Shown here in pieces: positions 12,329 through 24,040 of a stretch of DNA of 64,000 nt. The stretch spans positions 1 to 64,000 of the forward strand of contig JAMXBD010003349.1 in assembly GCA_024138025.1 (NCBI GenBank). The letters run 5' to 3'. The position numbers and the translations under genes are program-made. Within the stretch, counting starts at the first letter, position 1; each line of letters begins with the position of its first letter. This stretch comes from Combretum micranthum. Its lineage: Eukaryota; Streptophyta; Magnoliopsida; Myrtales; Combretaceae. The notes under the pieces are model-generated. The model saw nothing but the letters and a program-made list of their open reading frames with translations. It was not told the origin of the DNA and searched no databases.

Positions 12329-12700
12329 CCTTTATTATACTTTAATTTTGAGGCTAGAAATCATTTCCTTGATTAGGATTTTTACATGGGAAATCTCAAC
12401 TATGGGTTATGTGAGAGTTCAAAACCTTTTGACATACCATATAGAGCTGTAAGACTGCCTTTTGAATGTAGAGGGTAGCAAGATTATTGAAGTAAATAGT
12501 TTTTGATAGGCCCCTTTATTATACTTTAATTTTGAGGCTAGAAATCATTTTCTTGATTAGGAATTTTACATGGGAAATCTCAACTATGGGTTTTGTGAGG
12601 GTTCAAAACCTTCTGATATACCATATAGAGAAAAGAACTTTTAAATACTGCCTTTTGAATGTAGAAGGTAGCAAGATTATTGAAGTAAATAGGTTTTTTT
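12329..12700. repeat. Tandem duplication of a 184-bp unit
   Basis: Two head-to-tail copies start at 12329 and 12513, each beginning CCTTTATTATACTTTAATTT and ending in GAAGTAAATAG. They differ by a handful of substitutions and a small indel. The second copy is followed by a run of about 18 T. It lies in the presumed 5' leader intron of the MYB gene. No coding content is evident. Confidence 0.85.
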
Positions 12701-12775
12701 TTTTTTTTTTTTCCTTTTATCTTTCTGTCAAAAAGCTTAAAATTATATTCTAGATGGTTTTCATCAAAGAAAATT

Positions 12776-12797
12776 AAGAAGAAGAAGAAGAAGAAGA
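12776..12797. repeat. GAA microsatellite, about seven units
   Basis: Uninterrupted AAG/GAA triplets directly after the duplicated block. Confidence 0.85.
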
Positions 12798-13021
12798 AAA
12801 CTGGACTTGCAAGACCATGTGTTAGTTGGAAAAATCAAAATCTTGTCCATAAGGTAATTATACCATGATTCTTCACCATGATATAATTGAATTCAATTTG
12901 ATGCCCCTTGTACTTGGGGGAAAAAAATCGATGCCCTTTGATAGAACCCTTTTGCTCTTGATTGCTTCATCATAAGATGCTATGAAATCTTTTTCATATC
13001 ATGGGTTTTTCATAAACTTAC

Positions 13022-13081
13022 CAAAACTCTTGTATCTTACTGAATCAACATTTGGATCCAGACTGAGGAGATCAATTTCCC
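13022..13081 (-). other. Candidate upstream exon (60 nt) of the MYB transcript or a separate microexon
   Basis: On the minus strand a strong acceptor (CTTTTTGCAG) precedes 13081 and a very good donor (TTTTG then GTAAGTTT) follows 13022. An alternative donor after 13041 (GATTCA then GTAAGATA) also fits. The 60 nt are open in one frame and read like protein (EIDLLSLDPNVDS...). I treat it as a leader exon because the main ATG lies downstream in the next exon. No transcript evidence is available. Confidence 0.45.
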
Positions 13082-13462
13082 CTGCAAAAAGAAGAGAAAA
13101 TTTTGATGGAATCAGCAGCAAATAATTTACAATTTCAAAGTGGAAAACTAGCTATGGCATAACCCTAATTTACCTCACTATAGATTATAATGATAGAAAT
13201 AAACAAGCTATACACATATACTTATTCAGTTTCTTCAAACTAAGTGGTATTGCAAAAACAAGTAAATTGAATCCATCAACTACAAACTAAAGAGAGCACA
13301 GCACACGAATGGTGGGGGTGGGGGGCGGAAGAGAGAGAGAGTTACTGTTTTTTTTTTTTTCCTCCGGGAGAGGAAGGGGGAAGTAATGAGGAACGTGTGT
13401 GTGGAATGAGGTGGTTCGTCGTGTAATAAGAGTGTTAGCATTGCAAATATTCCTACACTTGC

Positions 13463-13472
13463 ATATTATAAA
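13463..13472 (-). promoter_or_regulatory. Candidate TATA box for the MYB gene
   Basis: The minus strand reads TTTATAATATGC. It is followed downstream (13300-13400) by CT-rich sequence and a CTCTCTCTCT tract, the usual look of a plant core promoter and 5' leader. The position fits a transcript leading to the exons at 13081 and 11096. Confidence 0.4.
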
Positions 13473-13479
13473 GGTAAAT

Positions 13480-15429
13480 TATTAATTTGATCGAGGAGAC
13501 ACACATTGAGGAAGACTATTGTCGGAAAGCGACGCTCTCTTTCCTTCTTCTTTCTACTGCTTTTTTAATGTTTCATTAATTATATGCCTTTTTTTTTAAT
13601 TTATCAATGCCCAAAAAAAAAAAAAAATGACAACCACCATATGTGTGAGTTTACGTAGCTAGCTGCTCATGTGACTCTTTTCAAACCCGTTTCACGTTTT
13701 TATTATAGTATGACAGCTAGGTTTTATCTCTTTTTCTCTCTCACTCCCTTCCCTGTCTCATGCCTACCCATCGTCCGTGATGATCTTTATAATCAGTTGA
13801 CCTTTTTAATTTGCCTTCAACTTCTCACTTTTAACTTATGAAGGAATAACCACTCAACCGAATTTCAGCTCTATTGCGGGAAATAAAGACTATCATAAAA
13901 ATGGTGGCCATACTGTGGTTTGGTGTGGCTGACCTCCAACTCGAATCATATATTAAAGTTTGGCTTTTTTCCCCTTGTTCTTCTAATTTGAATATAATCA
14001 TATGATTTGGTTTGTAATTTTTTTTATTCTAAAACAAAAGTTAGATTTTTAGTTTAAACCATTTTTTATTCTTAAAATAAAAATACATCCTATCGAGAGG
14101 CTTCAATTATATATTTTTTATCACTAATACAAATACAAATACAAATACAAATAATAATATGTAAAGTTAATTATTTACCCCAATAAATAGGCAAATCTAA
14201 TAATAGGAAGCGATTTCATCTATCATAAATTTATAATTGCATACTAGTTTTATTCTCTTGAATTACCTAAAATTACAATAATGTATTGGATTGGATGAAA
14301 TTAGAATATGCTATCCTAACATGAGACATAAATTTCAATTCATTATACTTCTAATCAATACTAATAAAATTAGACTAATCCATAAGACAAAGAAAAAAAA
14401 AGAAAAAAGAATGCTCAAAACACTAGAAATTTAAATCTAAAAATTATCTTATTTGTAAACACATCATAGCAATTAAAATATGCTATAATTAATCTAATTT
14501 TATTCTTAGGATGGACACATATCTAAATAAAAAATTGAAAAGATGCTTACATTTTTTTAATAAAAATTTAAAGAAAAAATAATATTTTGAGTTTTCTTCT
14601 TCTTCTTTTTAATTTGTAAATTGGCTTGGTTCTATTTGGGTTTGATTCTAACCACAAACTGTTTACTCTTCATCAAACTGAATCATGAACCAAACTGTTT
14701 TGAAACCGGTTTAGTTTGGTTGGTTTTTTTTTTTTTTTTTTCCCATAACCCTACTTATTATTTCAAAGACAAAGCTTATATAATCATTTTTTTAAATGAT
14801 AATAAGCTAAAATTTCTCAGCATTAGATTTTATCAAACAAAATAAGGTGAGATTAAATGATTATTTCGAGCAAAATAGATAAAAACTTAATTTATATACT
14901 TATTTATTGCTATCTAATAACCGTAATAAGGAACAAGAAAAAATATAAAAATTAAATGCCCATACATTTTATAACCCTATGAATCTTAGTTACCTTTATT
15001 ATTTTTCTCTTCTACGGAAACTTTGGCAGCTGATTCCCACTAGAGTTCCATTAGACCGAATCTAAAAAATTCACTGCCTAACCAACTAGATTTAAGAAAA
15101 AAGATGCCAATACCAAAAAGACTAGAGGGTTTCTAATAGTAAGAAAAGGGGAAAAAAGTAATTTGACGAAAGGACAATAAACACTTGTGACATAGACAAG
15201 ATTAACCTTTAGGTTTTCTTAAGATATTCCATAGATTTTAATTGATTTTTCTTTAGATTCTATTTTAGGATTATGTTGTTAAATTTCACGCTATCTATAA
15301 ACAATTTTCATAAAAAAATAAAGTATCTTTGATTTTTTTTTCTTTTTTTTTTTCATTATTCACATTGCATTAGGTGGCATAAGAGGTGGGTTAATTGACT
15401 CAATTTGATGGCTAACAATGACAAAAGTT
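13480..15429. other. Non-coding AT-rich spacer
   Basis: No gene seen. It contains a short ACAAAT tandem at 14129-14153. At about 14625-14735 there is a GGTTTGATT/AACCAAACT-rich patch that partly folds on itself and resembles other AACCGG-type repeat fragments. Several poly-A and poly-T runs are present. Confidence 0.5.
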
Positions 15430-16110
15430 AAGGTTCTGTATCCAGGATGATACTCAAGATATAGAAAACTTGCATACAGCCTTGAAGGCTTTAGAGTAGA
15501 ACGTTGAAGGGATATTTCAAGCATTCGAGGGACCGTTTGATGAGATTACTGATGGGCTGGATGCTTTGACAAAAGGCGGTGTCAATAGGGAAAGAAACAT
15601 GCAACAACCTAGGGATATTGTTGCTTAAAAGGAACTTATCAATAGGCTTGTTCCTATGGTCAATTATGGGCAACCTCCCTGTAATGATGTTTCCTGAAGA
15701 TGACAAGTTTGAAGCAGATTTCCAGCATGTGGACTATTGCATGGTGACAATTATTATGGCGGCTGACAAAATTGGCAAAAGAGGCAGTGCATATGGTGTT
15801 GGTAGAGTTACTCATGATAGTAATTTTGATGATTATTATGGAGGTAGGAATGAATATGAAAATAATAATTGCAACTTAAAGATAGATTAAAGTATTTTAG
15901 CAGGAGTTTTAGGATTAAGGATTTTATTGAATGTATTGTTATTATGGATAAATATTCTTATTATATGGAGGTCTGGAGAGAAGTGGATGAGGTTCATAGT
16001 ATGTAAGTATGTAATATGAAAGGCAGTACATCTGCATGGTGGGAGAGATTGTAAGTTAGGAGAAGTTGTGAACCAAAAACACCTGTTAAGACATGGTATT
16101 GATGAATCAT
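15430..16110 (+). pseudogene. Ty3/gypsy gag remnant
   Basis: Frames in succession give a coiled-coil-like segment (EGIFQAFEGPFDEITDGLDA), then an Asn/Tyr/Gly-rich linker (DDYYGGRNEYENNNCNLKID), then a piece with GSTSAWWERL followed by KTPVKTW. The W-W pair and the order match the retrotransposon gag domain of plant gypsy elements (DFLDW ... AWWxxL ... W). Several stops and frameshifts interrupt it. No LTRs could be assigned, so it is an old fragment. Confidence 0.65.
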
Positions 16111-16294
16111 AAATCAAACGTGTGTAAGTTTAATTCACTTGCTTTAATCACTCTTATTTCTCATACTTTAACAAGAAATAGTTATTTAATTCCAATTTCT
16201 CTATTTAATGTAGCCTCTAATAGTCAATTTATGGCCTTATGCTTATTTGATATAAAAATGGATAAAATTTTGATATTTTTATTACTAATGATTA

Positions 16295-16670
16295 AATATG
16301 GATCATGAGCCTCTTGGGATCTATCCAACTCATTGCCTATGTGGGCAAACCCCTAGGTCTAGGGCCGTTCAACCCATTCTGGCAAATCTAGAGCCTAGCA
16401 AGGATGCAAACTCATTTGGTTTGGGAAGCAATTGTCGAATACTACAACCAATTAGTCTTGAGCCAGGGTCTCGATCTTGGCACCACTCTCACTACTCAGA
16501 GTCAACATGGCCAAACATAGATTAATGGGCTCGCACCATGTTCATGATAACTGTTGTCAACCACCCACTCATCCAGGACTCTACAACTCACATAACTGTC
16601 AGGGATCAATCTACTATAAATGCCTCACTCCACACCATAGAGATGGTAATGTTGTCTAAACTCTAACACT
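16295..16670. other. Unrecognised GC-richer block, possible LTR remnant
   Basis: Base composition is clearly richer in G+C than the neighbours, and a TATA-like CTATAAATGCCTC occurs at about 16613-16625. It follows a gag remnant, so a decayed LTR is possible, but no second copy was found in the window. Short ORFs here show no domain. Confidence 0.3.
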
Positions 16671-17894
16671 ATTAGTAATCCCATTTCCATGAACATGCTT
16701 GTTGATTTTAGTATCGAAATTGTTGGTGAACAAAGCTTGATGTACAACTAATAGTGTTTTGTTTTGTGGACGTACACACACCCGATATGCATGAGTTCAT
16801 GTTCAATGGTAATCTTTGTTTCTATTAAGTTTAAGCTAGCGAGATTTGTATACTTGCTTTTTCCATAATGTACATAATTTATCATTAACAGTGTACTTTT
16901 TTTTTTAACTATTGCCTTGAGGACAGTGATCTTCAAAGGAACCTTGTAATCACCGATTTAGCATAATTAACGTGCTAATTTTCAATAAATTATTTAAGAA
17001 CCACGTGGGTAAATGTATTAAATGATTTACAGGGTCAATTCAACAGCCACTCAACGTAATTGGATCATATATATATACGGCGTATAGCTCTTCGAAGCTC
17101 ATGCGATCAAATGGCGAGGACGCTTCTCAAAAACTCAAAGGAAACGAAAATTCTGTAGTTCTTTCCGTTATATTGGTCTAAAATATACGAACTTTGCGAG
17201 TTTCATTGGGGAACAATACCACTGAGATTCTCTTGGAAATTCTAGTTGAATAAAATATATATACTTCATACTTGGGATATACTATCTAAGCCTTGAGAAT
17301 GTTGTGTATTATATATTTACATGGACAACATACGTTGCCTTGAATACCCTCTATTAATAAATTGAATTGGGTACAATTCTTTCTTTCAAAAAGTTATAAT
17401 AGGTATTATTTGAAAAAATAAAACAATTAATGAATTAAGTAACATTTCTTACTGACAGACTTTTAAAGAAACTATCTCAGCAAATCTCTTTGGGTAAAAA
17501 AAAAAAAAAATGTCGACACCCCCAGCCCAGCTGGTTCAACTAGAACGACCCAGAGTGGCAAGACGACACCGATCGCTGCTGAAACTAGGTTCCAGACCCT
17601 AGCCCGAACAAGAAAAAAACACCGACTGATCTGGGTCTGGCCAAATCCGACAGGATAATTACATTAATCATTTGAAATTTCTTTTCCCTTGCAAAACAAA
17701 AATTAAGTTATTAAAAAGAAAATAAAGCTAGAAAGAAAAAAAAAAAAAAAAAAAGAAGCAAAATTGTTACATGGTGCGTCTGAATTTTAAATGTTTAAAA
17801 ATATCATAGGATTGATAAATTATCATCAAATTTAGTTTTCCTTAGATAAATTTTGGTGTTATTCATATATTAATTAACCAAGGCCTATAGAACT
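16671..17894. other. Non-coding spacer
   Basis: No gene seen. Positions 17505-17660 form a small GC-rich island (CCCCAGCCCAGCTGG and similar) flanked by A-runs. I tested it by eye for a tRNA cloverleaf on both strands and saw none. Confidence 0.45.
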
Positions 17895-18105
17895 TAAACT
17901 GAAACCGGTCTTTTTATTTTATCATATTGTGGTTATTTTTGTATCATATTTTTATTATTTTCAAACAGGTGTTTCTCAATAAAACAGATACAATAAAAAT
18001 CTAACGTTTTACTGATAAATTGACCAAATAAATACGATATACATAAGTTACAGAGGCAGATCAGATACAAATAAAAATTCAACAATCGAAACAAGCCTTA
18101 AACTC
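17895..18105. repeat. AT-rich TIR-type repeat, inverted copy
   Basis: The reverse complement reads GTTGAATTTTTATTTGTATC and later TTTTATTGAGAAACACC, matching the family at 9765-9930 and 7195-7447 in the other orientation. Confidence 0.5.
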
Positions 18106-18631
18106 TACTCTTGACCACCTTCGTTTTTTTTTTTTGGTTGTTGTTTTGTCTATAGGCATTAACAATCTCTCTATCTGTAATCGGCACCCATTCTCTCTTG
18201 CCCTAAAGTTTTGCGCAAATCCTTTTTGTTTCTTAGTAAGCCTGCTTTCTTTTCTTTTATAGCTTGTTATTTGTGAAGATTAAATTTGATTAAGATTTCT
18301 TGGTTGAATCAAGATAGATCATTATCTATCGCATACTTTTATTTCCCATTTGATCTAATCCTTACTGTCTATGTCTAACAATTGTCTCTGTGAAACAATT
18401 GGAGGAACACAGGTTAAATGCAATATCAAGAAGTACATTATAAAAACCAATGTCTAGAAATGAATGTGGAATCTATGGTGAAAGGATGGATGACTAACTT
18501 ATTTAAATTAATATTAGAATTATTTATAGAAAGATGCCTGCTTTATTATTATTACAGTTATACTATGTCTCTTACATGTAAAAGGATTTTAATATTAGGG
18601 CACCCACAGTATTTTCTAATACCTAATATGA
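18106..18631. other. Non-coding spacer left of the nested elements
   Basis: AT-rich sequence with one 73-codon ORF (18418-18639) that has no recognisable domain and runs into the LTR; not called as a gene. Confidence 0.45.
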
Positions 18632-18636
18632 AGGAG

Positions 18637-19386
18637 TGACGTGAATCAGAGGATGTCATCAGGAGAGATCAAAACAATTCAAAGAGTGTAGGAGCTTCAA
18701 GGATATTATGAAAAATCAAGGAACAAACGAGTAGATTTAAAGTCGATACGAAGGATTGAAAATTGGAAGTTACATACATGTACATTGGTGTGAACATAGC
18801 TAGCCTTTAGATCTATGAGCGTTGGTGTAGGGGAGTTACACCGCCGGCCTACAGTTGGCGTTCAAACAACACAAAATCGAAATTCTTTAAGCCGTCTTCT
18901 ATATCGTCAGCTTATATGTCCAAGGCCGCTAGCATATCTTGATAAGCTACCAGCGTATAATTGTGAGATTTATCATTTTCTTTTATGTCTTTAAGGTTCC
19001 TTTTTATATTTTATATATAGACTTCTCTCCTTGTTTTGGAAGATAAAGTTTTATGACATTTGTTTTGTGAAAGACTTCTTCTTTGTAAGTTCTTGAGATA
19101 AGAGCTTATATTGCAATAAATTGCAATATTTTTATGAATATTGAGAAATCCAATTTCCTTTATTCATTTTTGTTGATTGACTCTTTGGATTCTTTTAACT
19201 AGTGATTCGTTTTGTAATTCATGGAACCTATCGGATTACGATTCTTGTTACAACCCAGTTTGATTTTGTGATTCGTGAGTCATATCGAATTATGATTTCA
19301 TTCATATCTTTATGATTTCTCAATTTGTTTTATTTTAGAAAACCCTAAAAAGATCAAGAACCTTAATCTTTGAAAAAAAGAATTTC
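18637..19386 (+). repeat. Outer element 5' LTR, first part
   Basis: It aligns over its length with 26543 onward, starting TGACGTGAATCAGAGG versus TGATGGGGATTAGAGG and sharing GATCAAAACAATTCAAAGAG, GCCAGCGTATAATTGTGAG-type and TTGGATTCTTT blocks. It is interrupted after ATTTC at 19386; the missing 22 bases resume at 25215. Confidence 0.9.
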
Positions 19387-19991
19387 TATAATGGGGGGAA
19401 ATCCAAATTAGGGCCTAAGTTTGGGAAAGTAACGTACCCCGATTTGGGGGTTTCTCATATAGACAAGACAGAAAAAATAAAAGTAAAGTTACAGCTGTGA
19501 TGTTGGATGATACTACCGTATTGATGGATTATGCTAGAACGGTTCGGGTGTTCGGGTCTATTGAGCTGGAGCAGTGATGGAGCGATCTGAAACTATTTTG
19601 GTTAATCGGACTGGCATGATAAAAAATACAGTGGACCAGGCACTACTAGTGGGCTCAGATAAGCCCAAGATATTAATCATTTTATTTCCCTAAAGTGCGA
19701 ATCATTTATTTTCCTAAAGTGCAAATTAGTTGTTACCAGTATTGCTCTTAACTAACTGTGCACATGGCTTGTTAGTTGTTATGCCTACTTGGCACATGCC
19801 CATAGAATTAGAGAATATTCTAGAGAAGATATAAATAGTTACATGTAATTTCTGAAATACATTCATGATTGAAAAAGAATGAAATACGAATGTTAATTTT
19901 CCTCTCCATCTAGCTTGTATCCGAGCTATATAATTCTGCATTCAGAATTATGTGATCATTCTTTTTGCAATTTTATCTCCACCACATTCCA
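19387..19991 (+). repeat. Inner element 5' LTR (605 bp)
   Basis: Begins TATAATGGGG where the 3' copy has TGTAACGGGG, so the canonical TG end has mutated, and ends ATTCCA. It holds a TATA-type motif GATATAAATAG at about 19829-19839 that could start the element's transcript. It has many short indels relative to the 3' copy. Confidence 0.9.
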
Positions 19992-19993
19992 AT

Positions 19994-20005
19994 TGGTATC
20001 AGAGC
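19994..20005 (+). other. PBS of inner element
   Basis: TGGTATCAGAGC, complementary to the 3' end of plant initiator tRNA-Met, two bases after the LTR. Confidence 0.9.
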
Positions 20006-20017
20006 ACATTCCTGGCC

Positions 20018-21124
20018 ATGGAGACACGTGAAACTAAAAAGATTGAGGAAGTAGTTCGAGCAGCTATCAAAGAACAAATGGAAGAAACACCGAAGTTAGT
20101 TAAATTGTCAGTTAAAGAACATACAGAAGAAGCATTAAAGCCCATCAATGATACCTTAATGCGGATGTAAGGGGTCATGGATCAATAGAATCTGACCATT
20201 GCTGAGTTGAAAACCAGCCGCACAGAGGGTATACTACTAGCTGGCTCGAGTAATCCTGCTGCTAACATCACAACGGACCACACTGCAAATTCCAGGTTAG
20301 ACAATCCTCATAAACCACTGGTTGCTTATCCATTACATATGAGGGCAACTAAGATTGAGTTTCCTGTTTTCGATGGTAATGACCTTAAGGATTGGTTGTA
20401 TAAGGTTCAACAATACTTTGAGCTAGATTTAACCCTTGATGATTGGAAGGTGAGGGTAGCTGCTATGTATTTTGAAGGGAAGGCACTAAAATGGTACTAT
20501 TCTTATGTGCAAAATCAGGAAACTAACCGACTTGGGAAGTTCTGGTTAAGGAGTTGAGAGTTCGGTTTGGTGAGAGGGTATATGAGGATCCAATGGCAGA
20601 ACTTAAAGAGTTACAGCAAGTAGGTGAACTCCAGGAGTACTTAGAGGAGTTTGAACAACTCATCACACAAGTTAAACTTCCAGAAAATTACCTTGTTAGT
20701 TGTTTTCTAAGCGGTTTACACCCCTCCATTCAATACCCAATTAAAATGTTCATGCCTCAAACACTTCACCAGGCCTACACACTACCTAAACTCCAAGAAG
20801 CACAACTCCTATCAACTAAACAGAACCTCAAGACCCTCAAATACACCCCCAAACTTACACATACCACCCAAACACTATACACCCCTCAACATTCCCACAA
20901 AACACCACCATATCCAAAAACTCCCTTAGATACATACAATAATAACAAATACAATCACCCTCCAACAACCGCTAACAGCACCCCATCCAAAGGTTTCAGT
21001 ACCCAAAAATACCAATAGACCTACCAAAAGACTTACCTCTGAAGAACTGGAAGAGAAGCGCCGTAAGAAACTGTGTTTCTGGTCTGATGAGTCGTTCGGT
21101 CCAGGTCACCGATGCAAGAAACGC
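20018..21124 (+). pseudogene. Inner element gag (broken)
   Basis: Structural nucleocapsid protein in the intact family. The ATG at 20018 opens METRETKKIEEV; stops follow at 20168 and about 20190. The reading then continues at 20207-20557 with the gag core (FPVFDGNDLKDWLYKVQQYF, the usual F-x-G-x2-x2-W signature). It shifts frame near 20550 into a segment with ERVYEDPMAELKELQQ and a Pro/Thr-rich linker. At 21074-21115 the zinc knuckle reads C-F-W-S ... H-R-C: the second Cys is Ser, so metal binding would be lost. Confidence 0.8.
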
Positions 21125-21598
21125 TTGAACATGCTTGTAATTGAACCTGGAGAAGAGAATATAGAAGAATCAGTAACTGAAATGGAAACATTGGATGTAG
21201 AAACTGATCTAGCTAATCTTTCCCTCAATGCAATTCAAGACTGCCCACAGAATTCTACTAACAGTATGAGGTTGAGAGGATCATACAAGAAGAGGAGTTT
21301 GAATATCTTGGTTGACACAGGGAGTTCATTGAACTTTGTGGACGAAGGAGTAGTTAGAGGGATCAATTGTAACCTTACTTCCATCTCACCTTTGAAGGTG
21401 ACACTAGCTGATGGCTCAGGTTTGATCAACACCCACAAAATCTCACGGTTTGAGTGGGTTATACAGGGTCAGAAGTTTGTAACTGAGGTATATGTGCTAC
21501 CCTTATCTGGTTGTGACCTCATATTAGGCATACCCTGGTTGATTACACTAGAGACTATACACTGGAATTTTCAACTCCTTAAAATGAAGTTCGACTGA
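21125..21598 (+). pseudogene. Inner element aspartic protease region
   Basis: Retropepsin-like protease that would cut the polyprotein. The catalytic motif VDTGSSLNFV begins at 21311, and a second conserved segment CDLILGIPWL lies about 70 residues on, as in gypsy proteases. Catalytic Asp-Thr-Gly is intact, but the domain sits in a polyprotein cut by a stop at 21596 and by upstream gag lesions. Confidence 0.82.
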
Positions 21599-21629
21599 GA
21601 TGGACATCCATACGAGTTAAAAGGGGAGA

Positions 21630-22709
21630 ATGAACAATTTGGTGGTGGTTGATAGGTCAGAATTCGCTAGACTGCTTGCGCACGAGAAACCCCTACAGTT
21701 TCAATGTTGGGTGGTACAAGTACTCGCTGGAGGTAGTGATCAGAAATGCAACCAGAGATTGAATCCTCAACTCATTGATTTAAGGAGGAATACCATGATG
21801 TTTTTGAGCAACCACATGGTTACCCCCACCCAGGGAATTTGATCATAAAATTCCTCTACAAGACGGTTATAAGGCTGTCAATTTGCGACCCTACAGGCAT
21901 TCTGCTATTCAGAAAACTATATTGGAGGAGATGGTCAGAGAGCTCTTATCTAGTGGGGTGATCAGACACAACGATAGCCCTTTCGCATCTCCTGTTGTAC
22001 TAGTTAAGAAGAAAGACAACACATGGAGGATGTGTGTTGACTATAGAGAGCTTGACCATCAAACTGTGAAGGATAGGTTCCCAATTCCTATCATTAAGGA
22101 TCTATTTGATGAATTACATGGGGCTACTCACTTTAGTAAGCTTGATTTGCGATCCGGGTATCACCAAATTAGGATGCACCCAACGGATGTATATAAAACA
22201 ACATTTAGGACTCATGAGGGCCATTATGAGTTCCTAGTGATGCCCTTTGGGTTAACAAATGCTCCCTCAACCTTTCAAGGCTTAATGAATCATGTATTTA
22301 GGCCTTATTTACGAAAGTTTATGTTGGTGTTTTTTGACGATATTTTGGTATATAGCTTAAACTCAGAGGAGCATGTCAAACACCTACGGTTGGTCTTTAA
22401 TGTGCTGAAGCAAGAAGTACTTTTTTGAAGCGATCGAAGTGTGAGTTTGGGGTGGAACAAATTGAGTACTTGGGTCATATTATTAATAGGGAAGGGGTAT
22501 CCACGGATCCTAAAAAAATTGAGGCTATAGAAAGTTGGCCAACTCCTAAGACACTCAAACAATTACGAGGGTTCTTAGGGCTTGCTGGCTACTATAGAAG
22601 ATTTATCCGCAACTACAGCCTCATAGCGAAACCCCTCACCTTACTGCTCAAAAAGGATAATTTTGGGTGGAATGAAGAAGCACATAATGCTTTTGGGAAA
22701 CTTAAATAA
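21630..22709 (+). pseudogene. Inner element reverse transcriptase
   Basis: After a short linker, 21883-22428 encodes the fingers and palm: [20 protein letters not shown], then [13 protein letters not shown], then [13 protein letters not shown], then the catalytic FFDDILVYS at about 22327-22353. A frameshift in a T-run near 22420 moves the rest (CEFGVEQIEYLGHII, LRGFLGLAGYYRRFI) to another frame up to a TAA at 22707. All the motifs expected of a Ty3/gypsy RT are visible, so damage seems limited to the frame. Confidence 0.9.
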
Positions 22710-23212
22710 GCCTTAGTACAATCCCCTGTTCTAAGGCTTCCTGACTACACTCAAGAGTTCGAACTAGAAACAGATGCTAATGGAGATGGAGTGGGAGCTG
22801 TACTAATGCAAAATCACCATCCCATTGCTTACTTCAGTAAGCCTTTGACTCCTAGACAGCAAGTACTCTCGGTTTATGAGAAGGAGCTACTGGCACTAGT
22901 ATTGGCAGTAGAGAAATGGAGGCACTATTTGATGGGCAGACACTTTGTGATCAAAACTGATCACCAAAGTCTCAAACATTTGTTACAACAGAGGTTAGTC
23001 ACAACTAGCCCACATAAATGGCTGTCTAAACTTCTAGGAATGGATTATGAGATCAGGTATAAAAGTGGAAGAACCAATGTGGCAGCTGATGCCCTTTCCA
23101 GATGCACTCAGATGGGATTAAACTCCTTAATCACCACTGTCACTACACCTGAGCTAGTAGAGGAATTGAAGGAATGTTGGGTTATGACTGAAAAGTATGC
23201 CAAGATATTAAA
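22710..23212 (+). pseudogene. Inner element RNase H
   Basis: Continues from RT after an in-frame TAA at 22707-22709. Motifs: FELETDANGDGVGAVLMQ (first catalytic Asp), YEKELLALVLAVEKWRHYL (Glu), TDHQSLKHLL (Asp) and NVAADALSR at the end. It would degrade RNA in the RNA:DNA hybrid. Ends at a TAA at 23213. Confidence 0.88.
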
Positions 23213-23216
23213 TTAA

Positions 23217-24040
23217 TTGAAGGCAGGAGAGGAATGTAAGCACTTCACATTTGATCAGGGAATTCTGAGAAGAAAAGGAAGATGTGTAGTTAGATCCTCT
23301 TTGAGTTTGAGACAGAAGCTGTTGAGTATGTATCATGATGGAGTCCTAGGGGGTCACTTGGGTGCTCAAGCTACATACAAGAAGATTGGATCAGTTTTCT
23401 ACTGGCACAAACTTGAGAAAGATGTGAGATAATATGTGAGCGAATGCCAAGTATGTCAGAGGCATAAATATGAACATGTAGCCACTCCGGGGTTACTACA
23501 ACCACTCCCTATACCTAAAGGTTGTTGGGTAGAAGTCAGCATGGACTTCATTGAAGGACTACCAAGATCTAATGGATTGGAGATCATCATGGTAGTAGTC
23601 GATTGACTGAGTAAGTATGCACATTTTATTGGTCTCTCATACCCTTACACTGCTCCTAAGGTAGCACAACTTTAATTAGAGTATGTGTACAAATTGCATG
23701 GGATGCCAGAAGGTATAGTGAGTGATAGGGACCCTATCTTCATCAGTCATTTCTGGCAAGAATTTTTCAAACTACAAGGGGTTAAGTTGAAATTATTCAC
23801 TACCTATCACCCCCAGACCGACGATTAAACAGAAAAGGTCAACAAATGCTTAGAAACATATCTGAGATGTATGAATGGTGATGCACCAAGGAAGTGGACT
23901 CAGTACCTAGCACTGGCTGAGTGGTGGTACAACACTAATTTTCATGTTAGTGCTAACAAGACTCCATTTGAAGTTCTCTATGGGTATCCACCTCCTATAT
24001 ACCTAACTTTACATGCAGGGAGACTCACGTAATGCTACTG
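23217..24040 (+). pseudogene. Inner element integrase core, several stops
   Basis: The H-H-C-C zinc-binding region (HDGVLGGH ... CQVCQ) is present, followed by the DDE core: MDFIEGLP (first Asp), IVSDRDPIF (second Asp), and a TEKVNKCLETYL segment carrying the Glu. In-frame stops lie at about 23430, 23605, 23674 and 23826. A CAA to TAA change is a simple explanation for the first and the last of these. The C-terminal part shifts frame near 24015. Confidence 0.88.

Noticed and set aside
17505..17660. GC-rich stretch as a tRNA or small RNA gene
   Set aside because: No acceptor-stem pairing or T-loop consensus on either strand.
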